Shown in pieces: positions 1 to 5,003 of a DNA stretch of 6,713 nt (positions are counted from its first letter, which is position 1; every line of letters begins with the position of its first letter). The DNA comes from Methanobacteriota archaeon (GTDB lineage Archaea; Hydrothermarchaeota; Hydrothermarchaeia; Hydrothermarchaeales; SZUA-236), in the NCBI GenBank assembly GCA_003230355.1, contig QIDD01000065.1, positions 1-6,713 of the forward strand. Reading direction: 5' to 3'. Position numbers and translations under genes: made by a program. The notes beneath the pieces are model-generated. The model saw only the letters and a list, made by a program, of their open reading frames with translations. It searched no databases and was not told the DNA's origin.

Positions 1-1
1 A

Positions 2-88
2 TATGTAGAGCAGAAGGCGATGGAAAGCATTGACTGGACCGTTGAAAACAACGTGATAGTCGACGAGATTGTGAGGAGTATCTCATAG
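2..88 (+). CDS. 3' end of an unidentified gene (partial)
   Basis: This is an open frame entering from the left edge and ending at TAG (86-88). The 28 visible residues begin YVEQKAMESIDWTVENN and end in DEIVRSIS. They look like real coding sequence: charged, probably helical, with the amphipathic spacing of a soluble C-terminus. I do not recognise the family. The same frame stays open past the TAG for 15 more sense codons (DSAELDVDENILKKI) to a TAA at 134-136, and that extension is also protein-like. The TAG could therefore be a true stop, a nonsense mutation, or less likely a recoded codon. TAG ends three other genes in this window, which favours a plain stop. Confidence 0.5.
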   Translation, partial: YVEQKAMESIDWTVENNVIVDEIVRSIS

Positions 89-119
89 GATTCTGCTGAA
101 CTAGACGTTGATGAAAATA

Positions 120-140
120 TCCTGAAGAAGATATAAATTA
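120..140 (+). promoter_or_regulatory. Putative promoter of the 22-residue CxxC gene
   Basis: A purine-rich BRE-like stretch (GAAGAAG) runs straight into ATATAAATTA (131-140), a reasonable archaeal TATA box. Initiation about 25 nt downstream would give a leader of roughly 35-40 nt before the ATG at 200, enough to include the Shine-Dalgarno at 187-195. The BRE-like part belongs to a motif, TCCTGAAGAAGA, that recurs at 363 and 632. This is read from sequence only; no start site is known. Confidence 0.45.
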
Positions 141-186
141 TTTTGAGTATGTTAATATTCGGATGAATGTCAAAGGCCATATAAAG

Positions 187-195
187 GGAGGTGAT
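187..195 (+). promoter_or_regulatory. Very strong Shine-Dalgarno
   Basis: GGAGGTGAT is complementary along its whole length to the conserved 3' end of archaeal 16S rRNA. It sits four bases (196-199) before the ATG at 200. It is the strongest ribosome-binding site in the window and is the main evidence that the tiny reading frame behind it is translated. Confidence 0.75.
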
Positions 196-199
196 TTTA

Positions 200-268
200 A
201 TGTGTGATACTTGTCAGGCACACAATCCTGAGAAATACAAAGAAAAGGAAAAAGAAAAGAAAAAATAA
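200..268 (+). CDS. 22-residue CxxC microprotein, Lys/Glu-rich tail
   Basis: ATG at 200 to TAA at 266-268 encodes 22 residues. The N-terminus reads MCDTCQAHNPEKYK. Cys2, Cys5 and His8 form a CxxCxxH arrangement that could hold a metal or form a disulfide. The rest is an alternating Lys/Glu tail (residues 11-22), strongly basic and probably helical or disordered. It is too short for routine gene callers. The case for a real gene rests on three things: the near-perfect Shine-Dalgarno at 187-195 with good spacing, a TATA-like element at 131-140, and an 8-T run three bases after the stop. I know no family for it. With only two Cys and one His, metal binding would need dimerisation or an extra ligand. 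The alternative is a leader peptide, but the oligo-T run directly after it argues for a stand-alone transcript. Confidence 0.6.
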   Translation: MCDTCQAHNPEKYKEKEKEKKK

Positions 269-270
269 AG

Positions 271-278
271 TTTTTTTT
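271..278 (+). terminator. Oligo-T terminator after the CxxC microgene
   Basis: Eight consecutive T follow the TAA by two bases, and a second run of five T lies a few bases on (282-286). Archaeal RNA polymerase commonly terminates at such U-tracts without a hairpin. The position immediately behind the 22-codon gene fits a short monocistronic mRNA. Confidence 0.5.
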
Positions 279-304
279 CTGATTTTTCGAGTTTAGGTGT
301 AATT

Positions 305-341
305 GGCTTGCAACAAGAAAGCTGCGAGCCTGCTTTTTTTT
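305..341 (+). terminator. Hairpin plus U8 tract (intrinsic-type terminator)
   Basis: GGCTTGCA (305-312) pairs fully with TGCGAGCC (323-330), eight pairs including one G-U, around a 10-base loop. Three bases later comes a run of eight T (334-341). This has the form of a bacterial intrinsic terminator. It could back up the oligo-T at 271-278, or be the 3' end of a small RNA starting in 279-304; I see no promoter that settles this. Confidence 0.55.
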
Positions 342-362
342 ATTAATTTATCTGTGATCTTA

Positions 363-385
363 TCCTGAAAGAAGAAGATATTGAG
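363..385 (+). promoter_or_regulatory. Possible promoter of the 59-residue membrane protein
   Basis: TCCTGAAAGAAGAAGATATTGAG carries the second copy of the purine-rich motif and ends in a weak TATA-like GATATT. Its centre lies about 30 nt before the ATG at 411, roughly the spacing of a leaderless or very short leader. A competing TATA-like element is TATTAATTTAT at 341-351. The evidence is weak and rests mostly on similarity to the element at 120-140. Confidence 0.3.
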
Positions 386-410
386 ATGGGGGGTCCGAGT
401 TTAAATTTAC

Positions 411-590
411 ATGAATCGATTTTTATTTAAAGGATTGGCGCATTATTTATTTAGAGAGATTATGGGCGAAGAAATTGAGTTTCCTTTTGGTGAAGTTGAG
501 GGTTTTGCTGGTAAGCTCATGATGGCTTTTTTTTCTTTAGCGGTGATAATTATCTCGCTTTTGGTTTTACGTCCAATTTACTATTCTTAG
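411..590 (+). CDS. Small single-pass membrane protein, C-terminal helix
   Basis: ATG at 411 to TAG at 588-590 gives 59 residues. Residues 1-34 are mixed: a basic, aromatic start (MNRFLFKGLAHYLFREI) and then an acidic stretch (GEEIEFPFGEVEG). Residues 37-53 are a continuous hydrophobic helix (MMAFFSLAVIIISLLVL), followed by RPIYYS. The topology suggests a soluble N-terminus and one membrane helix near the C-terminus, as in tail-anchored proteins or small accessory subunits. I recognise no family; the N-terminal sequence does not fit Sec61-beta or MtrF/MtrG as I know them. An in-frame stop at 402-404 and the absence of another start fix the ATG at 411. The G-rich stretch at 388-393 is too far upstream to be a good Shine-Dalgarno, so translation may be leaderless. 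The ordered composition makes chance unlikely, but a homologue is needed. Confidence 0.55.
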   Translation: MNRFLFKGLAHYLFREIMGEEIEFPFGEVEGFAGKLMMAFFSLAVIIISLLVLRPIYYS

Positions 591-610
591 AATTATTATT
601 AGCCAAGTGA

Positions 611-617
611 TTTTTTT
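611..617 (+). terminator. Oligo-T terminator after the 59-residue gene
   Basis: A run of seven T lies 20 bases after the TAG at 588-590, in the region where this plus-strand transcript converges with the cobalamin operon. It is a plausible U-tract terminator with no clear hairpin. Confidence 0.4.
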
Positions 618-631
618 AAGTGAGTTTCGTG

Positions 632-645
632 TCCTGAAGAAGAAG
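632..645 (+). repeat. Third copy of the TCCTGAAGAAG motif
   Basis: TCCTGAAGAAGAAG here matches TCCTGAAGAAGA at 120-131 and TCCTGAAAGAAGAAGA at 363-378. The first two copies precede small plus-strand genes. This one lies between the 3' ends of two converging transcripts and has no TATA-like sequence behind it. It may be a protein-binding site, or chance in a purine-rich stretch. Confidence 0.35.
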
Positions 646-654
646 TGTGCATTG

Positions 655-660
655 AAAAAA
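655..660 (-). terminator. Oligo-T terminator of the cobalamin operon
   Basis: On the minus strand a run of six T starts just after the cobY stop (663-665), and about 37 bases after the stop that cobY would use if its frameshift were reversed (697-699). This is the usual place and form for archaeal termination at the end of an operon. Confidence 0.4.
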
Positions 661-662
661 TT

Positions 663-1295
663 TTAAATTAATAATCTAATAATTGAATTGAAAATCCTAT
701 TGTACTCTTGTTTCTTTTGCAAACTCAAGCGCTTTTTCCAAATCACTCGGCGTGTTAACATTGAATGCAAACCTGGAATATTGAATGCAAACCTGGGGTT
801 TTCAGTGACAAGTTGCGACTCTTCTCCGTTAAGCTCTTCGCCGTCAACGATGTTCACGCCCGCCGGCACAAGACCGTTCATTTCTATTCCGGGTTGCAGT
901 CCCAGCTCTCTGTAAACTCCCGTCGGCACAAAAACCGCCAGGGCCGGTGTGCCAAATCTCTGATATTTTGTTATCACCCAATTCAAATCTTCAGCTGTGA
1001 GTAGCGCAAGATCAGCCGACAAGACCATAGTTTTACTCAGACCCAGTTGTTTTATCGCAGCCACTAAATCCTCTACAAATCCCTTGCCGCATGTCTCGAT
1101 AAATTTAGCCTCAACGGCGTCTTTTATTCGCAGTGTTTTCGGCGTGATTGCAACAAACACATTATTGATTCCATCGCAGCCCGTGGCAGCATCGAATATA
1201 CGCCCGATTATGGGTCTGCCATTGAAGGGAATAAGCGGCTTTAAAACACTGTCCATCCGCGTCCCCCGACCTCCTGCCATTATAAGCGCATCCAA
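663..1295 (-). CDS. cobY: CobY, GTP:adenosylcobinamide-phosphate guanylyltransferase; 3' end frameshifted
   Basis: CobY transfers GMP from GTP to adenosylcobinamide phosphate, giving adenosylcobinamide-GDP for CobS; it is the archaeal substitute for CobU. Residues 1-14 (MDALIMAGGRGTRM) are the nucleotide-binding loop of MobA-like transferases and match the start of Methanocaldococcus CobY from memory. KPLIPFNGRPII (19-30), CGKGFVEDL (69-77), SADL (93-96) and GLVPAGVNIV (141-150) also fit. The start is TTG at 1293-1295, with GGTGAT at 1299-1304, inside the 3' end of cobS (16-bp overlap). The oddity is at the 3' end. After about residue 172 the frame is shifted by a 20-bp tandem duplication (757-796), giving a basic 38-residue tail ending at 663. 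With one copy removed, the frame reads FNVNTPSDLEKALEFAKE, the expected C-terminus, ending at TAG (697-699) with 192 residues. Identity is near certain; whether the product is active is open. Confidence 0.9.
   Translation of the reverse strand: MDALIMAGGRGTRMDSVLKPLIPFNGRPIIGRIFDAATGCDGINNVFVAITPKTLRIKDAVEAKFIETCGKGFVEDLVAAIKQLGLSKTMVLSADLALLTAEDLNWVITKYQRFGTPALAVFVPTGVYRELGLQPGIEMNGLVPAGVNIVDGEELNGEESQLVTENPRFAFNIPGLHSMLTRRVIWKKRLSLQKKQEYNRIFNSIIRLLI
757..796. repeat. 20-bp imperfect tandem duplication inside cobY
   Basis: Positions 757-776 and 777-796 are the same 20-base unit, differing only at the third base (C at 759, T at 779). The exact shared core, ATTGAATGCAAACCTGG, is 17 bases (760-776 and 780-796). 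Twenty is not a multiple of three, so the extra copy moves cobY out of frame. Replication slippage is the simplest origin; the one mismatch argues mildly against a simple assembly stutter. Confidence 0.95.
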
Positions 1296-2023
1296 AGAAT
1301 CACCAGCATCACGAGTAGTCGTGTGACTTCATTCACCGCGCCGAAGACATCGCCGCTCACACCACCAATCAGCCTATTCGAAAGATAGACAAAGAAAAGC
1401 GCTGTAGCCACGGGGACTGCGAGAAGCAAAAGCCCGATCGGCCCGGCGAGAAGCAGGAGCACCCCCGCAGTAATCAGGGTTGATCCTGGGGCCTGCCACC
1501 GGCTCTTTTTCAGCGCAGACGTAAAAATACTGCCCGTGCCTTCAAAGGCGGGCTGACCAATTGCTGCGCAGAGCACCATGGCAAGCTTTGCCGCAGTCTC
1601 CGAGGCTGTGAACAAAAGGACCGCGCTTCCACCAAGACCGATGTACTCGATCGTCGCGAAAACACCGGTAAGTGTTATGAAGAGTCCTGCTCCAAAACCG
1701 CCCACGCCTGTAGCAGTGTCATGGAGTATCTCCCTTCGCCTTGCAGGTGTTCCGCGGTATATGAGGGCGTCTCCTAGGTCGAGGAGGCCGTCGAGGTGAT
1801 GAAATCCTGTTAGGATGAGGAGTGTGAAGAATCCTAGAACTGCTGCTACAGATGTTGGCAGGCCGGTTTGCATAAATGTTAGAACAAGGCCCGCAATCAA
1901 CCCTAAAGCCGCGCCAACGATTGGGAAGAGATACATGTGTTTTGCAACGTCTTCAAGGGATCTGGCCATTCCAACTGGCAGGATGCTGAGAAAGCCGACG
2001 TTGTTGAACAAAGCCTTTAACAT
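1280..2023 (-). CDS. cobS: CobS, adenosylcobinamide-GDP ribazoletransferase (cobalamin synthase)
   Basis: CobS is an integral membrane enzyme joining adenosylcobinamide-GDP to alpha-ribazole (phosphate), the last assembly step of the nucleotide loop. The 247-residue length is normal for the family. Key features are LPVG (15-18), the metal-binding motif GFHHLDGLLDLGDAL (73-87), HDTATGVGGFGAG (101-113) and GGVSGDVFGAVNE (220-232). Several hydrophobic segments (about 32-50, 57-72, 112-128, 183-217, 235-245) fit a polytopic protein. I chose ATG at 2021-2023, not the upstream in-frame codon at 2089, because GAGGT lies just before it, homologues start near this point, and the longer version would run 60 bases into the Fe-S gene. 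It begins four bases after that gene's stop, and its own 3' end overlaps cobY by 16 bp. No defect is seen. Confidence 0.93.
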   Translation of the reverse strand: MLKALFNNVGFLSILPVGMARSLEDVAKHMYLFPIVGAALGLIAGLVLTFMQTGLPTSVAAVLGFFTLLILTGFHHLDGLLDLGDALIYRGTPARRREILHDTATGVGGFGAGLFITLTGVFATIEYIGLGGSAVLLFTASETAAKLAMVLCAAIGQPAFEGTGSIFTSALKKSRWQAPGSTLITAGVLLLLAGPIGLLLLAVPVATALFFVYLSNRLIGGVSGDVFGAVNEVTRLLVMLVILWMRL

Positions 2024-2027
2024 AGCT

Positions 2028-2543
2028 CTACCTCGGATAGGGGCATACATCGACGCAGATTGTGCACCGATCCTCAGCCGGTGGATCAACGTGAGCCCTG
2101 CACATTTCCACGCTTTTATGCTTTATCGCCTTGCTGGGACAGGCGTCTTCACATATCCTGCATCCCATGCATCCATCAGCTGCGCTGTGGTCTTCATTCA
2201 CTGCGAGAGGTGCTGTTGTTGCGACTGCTGATAATCGCACGCGCGCTCCGAAGGCTGCTGTAATCAGAAGCCCGCTTCTGCCCACAAATCCCAGTCCCGC
2301 ATCCTCTGCAAGCATTCGAAGGCTGACTCCGCCGTCATGGGAGCTGATCACACGGGAGCTGTAGCCATGTTTTTCAAACTTTCCTGCAACACCTTCAGCC
2401 AGTCTATCAAGCTCCAGCAGATCGATGCAGCCGTTACCCGGATACCCAAGCACAACGATTTGTTCATCGCCGTGACTGGTAAAACCCACAAGCTCTGCAC
2501 CAGCTTCAAGTGCAGTTTTTTTCGCAAAGTCTGTCAAATCCAA
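2028..2543 (-). CDS. Small 2x[4Fe-4S] protein related to the QueG core
   Basis: The protein has 171 residues. Residues 81-105 (DAGLGFVGRSGLLITAAFGA onward, then RVRLS) resemble the AGLGWIGKNGLLI...G.RVRL segment of epoxyqueuosine reductase QueG. The C-terminus carries two cluster motifs: Cys125, 128, 131 and 135 (CxxCxxCxxxCP), and Cys148, 160, 163 and 167 (the last three CxxCxxxCP). The protein is about half the length of QueG and stops right after the clusters, so QueG's HEAT-like C-terminus is absent. It is soluble, with no signal peptide. The start is TTG at 2541-2543 with GGTGAT at 2547-2552, overlapping the cbiB stop by 10 bp; the stop is TAG. Lying between cbiB and cobS, it probably acts on a corrinoid. 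Electron delivery for Co(II)/Co(I) reduction before adenosylation, or corrinoid reactivation, are inferences. An unrelated redox job is possible. Confidence 0.8.
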   Translation of the reverse strand: MDLTDFAKKTALEAGAELVGFTSHGDEQIVVLGYPGNGCIDLLELDRLAEGVAGKFEKHGYSSRVISSHDGGVSLRMLAEDAGLGFVGRSGLLITAAFGARVRLSAVATTAPLAVNEDHSAADGCMGCRICEDACPSKAIKHKSVEMCRAHVDPPAEDRCTICVDVCPYPR

Positions 2544-3430
2544 TATATCACCATCAAAGCCGTAAGAGTCACTATCTGAAGGTCCACTATTCTCAGGGCT
2601 TCATAAATATGTCGCGGTTTCAGCTCTGCCAGTGGGTCTCCAAGCTTGTAGCTCCCACTTTTCTCAAGCACAACGCCGAGTATGCCTGCCATGGCCGCAA
2701 TCGTCTGCCCGGCGTTTCTGCTCGCAGTCGTGTTTCTGTCCCGCTTGAAAATGCGCAGTCCCCTACCCACCGGCAGACGCAGAAGAGCACCTGAAAAGAG
2801 TAGCAGAACCGCGCCAAGTCTGGCTGGAGCTAGGTTCAATGATTCATCGGTTTTAGCAGGAACAAACCCCTTCGGATTATCCGGCTGTCCCAACATGGAG
2901 TCAAGGGTATTGACCACTCGGTAGCAGACCGCTGCCGAAACACCTGCCTCAAGGCTAAGCGCTGAGAATGCGCCGAAGAAGAGGAGGGGTGCGACCACGC
3001 TGTCAACACTGCTTTCAGCAATGGATTCAACGGCTGTTGAAACAAGCCCGGCCTCATCAAGCCCAGTTGGGTTTCGGCCTGCGATAAAAGGCACACATTT
3101 CCTTGCACCCTCTAGGTCTCCTCTTTCAACCGCCGCTGCCAGGGGGGTCGTGTAATCTCGAAGCCCGCGCCAGCTAAAGGTCATCTTCAGGATCACAGCC
3201 GACACGCCGAGCAATACACCTCCGCTGACCAGGCTTAAAATCCCATATGACAGTGCCGTAAATCCAATGGACGTGGCAAGCAGAATCAGCGTTCCAGAAC
3301 CAATGTGCTGGTCTAAATATCCTATCACCCTGCCCATAAAAACAGTGGGATGCCACGTGTCCGGCGGCTCGCCGAGCGCCCTGTCCAAAACCAGGGCAAG
3401 GACTAAGACGAAGATAAGCTCACTCTTCAT
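2534..3430 (-). CDS. cbiB: CbiB, adenosylcobinamide-phosphate synthase
   Basis: CbiB (CobD in other naming) is a membrane enzyme that couples adenosylcobyric acid to (R)-1-amino-2-propanol O-phosphate, giving adenosylcobinamide phosphate. From ATG at 3428-3430 it has 298 residues, close to the family length. Recognisable motifs are LDRALGEPP and WHPTVFMGR (15-34), VESIAESSVDSVVAPLLFF (134-152), YRVVNTLDSMLG (170-181), NLAPARL (199-205) and NAGQTIAAMAGILGVVLEK (239-257). Hydrophobic stretches at about 4-15, 48-68, 71-83 and 205-218 and the C-terminus fit a polytopic protein. I preferred this ATG over an in-frame TTG at 3446-3448 because the hydrophobic start follows at once and the TTG has no usable spacing from its G-run. 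It overlaps the cbiP stop by 11 bp and has no strong Shine-Dalgarno, so it probably depends on re-initiation. Some usually conserved spots differ (AESSVD where AEN..D is common). Confidence 0.9.
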   Translation of the reverse strand: MKSELIFVLVLALVLDRALGEPPDTWHPTVFMGRVIGYLDQHIGSGTLILLATSIGFTALSYGILSLVSGGVLLGVSAVILKMTFSWRGLRDYTTPLAAAVERGDLEGARKCVPFIAGRNPTGLDEAGLVSTAVESIAESSVDSVVAPLLFFGAFSALSLEAGVSAAVCYRVVNTLDSMLGQPDNPKGFVPAKTDESLNLAPARLGAVLLLFSGALLRLPVGRGLRIFKRDRNTTASRNAGQTIAAMAGILGVVLEKSGSYKLGDPLAELKPRHIYEALRIVDLQIVTLTALMVIYWI

Positions 3431-4898
3431 AGAACCAACTGAGATCAACCCTGTTTTTCACTGTCTCTGCTACCTGGGATATAGATTCATCCCACGCCTC
3501 TGTCATGTCAACGGCTTCCCCGCTCTCACAGTCTTTGCTGCTAGTTGAATCTTTCACTATAAGGTTGATGAATGCCTCTCTGAAATCAGGCGAGTCGAAG
3601 AGCCCGTGCAGATAGGTTCCAAAGGTCATATAACTGTTGTCGGCTGCGCCGAGCCCTGCGTCGTCGTCTGCAAACACCCTGCGCGCACCGCTGCCAAGCC
3701 GTGTTTCACCCATGTGTATCTCATATCCTGAAATTGTGGTTCCCCTTAGTCCCTGAAAAAGCCCGCGCTCCGCATCCACGGTCCCGCTTGCATGAACTGT
3801 CTTTTTGTCGTATGATTCAAAGCGGGTGACGACATCAAGCAGCCCCAGACCCCTGTGACTCCCAGACCCGCCGCCTTCAACTATCTCGCGGCCAAGAATT
3901 TGATATCCTCCGCAGACGCCGATGATAGGGATGCTTCCCTGAAATGCGCGGATACGTTCAAAGCCTTTTTCCCTGAGCCACTTGAGGTCGTCAACAGTGG
4001 ATTTCGTGCCTGGAATAATGATTGCATCTGGACTCCCAAGCTCCTCTGGACGCGTAACATAACGCAGCGACACCCGCCCGTCCAGTTCAAGAGGGTCAAA
4101 GTCTGTGAAGTTCGATATCCGCGGCAGGCGCAGAACCACGACATCCGCTCTGCCATCCGCCCCTGCGGCTCGGAGTCCCTGTGAATCCTCCTCCGGCAGA
4201 CGCAGACCCTCAATAAATGGGAGCACACCGAGAACCGGCACGCCTGTAAGCCTCTCAATCTCGCTTATCCCGGATTCAAGCAGACGTTCATCGCCCCGGA
4301 ATTTATTGATGATTACACCTTTTACTCGCCGCTGATGGCTTGGCTCAAGCAGGCATAGCGTGCCGTAGATGCTTGCAAACACTCCGCCCCGCTCAATATC
4401 AGCTACAAGTATCACATTTGCATCTGCTGCATCAGCTGCCCAGAGATTGGCGATATCCCTGTCTCTCAGGTTGATTTCTGCCGGGCTTCCCGCACCCTCC
4501 AACACAATAATGTCAAATCGCTCTGTCAGCCGGCGCAGAGCCTCACGCACCGCATCTCTCCCCTTCTCGGCGACAAAAGACCGGTAGTAATCGCCTGCAC
4601 AAATATCGCCCCAGGGCCGGCCGAAAAGCACAACCTGTGAAACACCCTTTCCCATGGGCTTTAGAAGGATAGGGTTCATATCTGCTGTGGCTTCAACTCC
4701 CGCTGCCAGCGCCTGAAGCGCCTGGGCCCGTGAAATCTCGCATCCATCCTCTGTCACCGCTGAATTCAGCGACATGTTCTGCGCCTTAAAAGGAGCGACG
4801 CTAAATCCTGCGTTTCGAAAGATTCTGCAAAGCGCGGCGACAATCAATGTTTTACCTGCAAACGAAGATGTGCCAACAACCATGAGGGCTTTTTTCAT
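3420..4898 (-). CDS. cbiP: CbiP, adenosylcobyric acid synthase (glutamine-hydrolysing)
   Basis: CbiP (CobQ) amidates the b, d, e and g side chains of adenosylcobyrinic acid a,c-diamide, using glutamine and ATP. The 492 residues match the family. The N-terminal synthetase domain has the P-loop-like GTSSFAGKT (9-17), APFKAQNMSLNS (35-46), EISRAQALQA (54-63), NPILLKPMG (75-83) and VLEGAGSPAEINLRDRDIAN (132-151). The C-terminal class I glutamine amidotransferase-like domain has PGTKST (296-301), the nucleophile elbow GVCGGYQILG with Cys329, GYEIHMG (391-397) and GTYLHGLFD with His431 (427-435). It is the first gene of the operon. ATG at 4896-4898 lies about 27 nt from a TATA-like TTAAATAC, so the transcript is probably leaderless; the AGAGGT touching the ATG is too close to act as a normal Shine-Dalgarno. 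No riboswitch fits in the 105-bp gap. Confidence 0.95.
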   Translation of the reverse strand: MKKALMVVGTSSFAGKTLIVAALCRIFRNAGFSVAPFKAQNMSLNSAVTEDGCEISRAQALQALAAGVEATADMNPILLKPMGKGVSQVVLFGRPWGDICAGDYYRSFVAEKGRDAVREALRRLTERFDIIVLEGAGSPAEINLRDRDIANLWAADAADANVILVADIERGGVFASIYGTLCLLEPSHQRRVKGVIINKFRGDERLLESGISEIERLTGVPVLGVLPFIEGLRLPEEDSQGLRAAGADGRADVVVLRLPRISNFTDFDPLELDGRVSLRYVTRPEELGSPDAIIIPGTKSTVDDLKWLREKGFERIRAFQGSIPIIGVCGGYQILGREIVEGGGSGSHRGLGLLDVVTRFESYDKKTVHASGTVDAERGLFQGLRGTTISGYEIHMGETRLGSGARRVFADDDAGLGAADNSYMTFGTYLHGLFDSPDFREAFINLIVKDSTSSKDCESGEAVDMTEAWDESISQVAETVKNRVDLSWFYEE

Positions 4899-4920
4899 AC
4901 CTCTGGTTTTTGCAGAGATC

Positions 4921-4937
4921 GTATTTAACGCTTCTCA
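4921..4937 (-). promoter_or_regulatory. Promoter of the cbiP operon (TATA/BRE-like)
   Basis: On the minus strand, GAGAAGCG precedes TTAAATAC (4921-4928). The box centre is about 27 nt from the A of the cbiP ATG, so transcription would begin at or next to the start codon. This is the only good TATA candidate at suitable distance. Confidence 0.5.
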
Positions 4938-4965
4938 ACATCCGCCCAAATTTGAGGGTGCCAAT

Positions 4966-4983
4966 AAAAAAGGTTATAACATA
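4966..4983 (+). promoter_or_regulatory. Promoter of the GINS gene (TATA/BRE-like)
   Basis: An A-rich BRE-like stretch (AAAAAGG) leads into TTATAACATA (4974-4983). The core TTATAACA is centred about 27 nt before the ATG at 5004, which again implies a leaderless transcript. No Shine-Dalgarno is seen before that ATG, in agreement. Confidence 0.5.
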
Positions 4984-5003
4984 AGCTGTCAATCCAATAG
5001 GAT

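Noticed and set aside
386..430. 15-residue frame from ATG at 386 overlapping the 59-residue gene
   Set aside because: It has no upstream ribosome-binding site, unremarkable content and a very short length. The overlapping 411-590 frame is a much better candidate.
688..1004. Plus-strand open frames of 75 and 79 codons across the 3' half of cobY
   Set aside because: They are antisense shadows of cobY, with no ribosome-binding site and no protein-like composition. The repeated segment in them only reflects the 20-bp duplication.
2024..2089. Longer cobS starting 22 codons upstream
   Set aside because: It would overlap the Fe-S gene by about 60 bases, its extra residues are not family-like, and the ATG at 2023 has a proper GAGGT site.
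3431..3448. Upstream TTG start for cbiB
   Set aside because: The only G-rich sequence abuts the TTG with no spacing, and the added six residues precede the hydrophobic family start without being part of it.
4899..5003. Cobalamin riboswitch ahead of cbiP
   Set aside because: The gap is 105 bp, shows no B12-box-like conserved core that I can see, and the promoter appears to give a leaderless mRNA.
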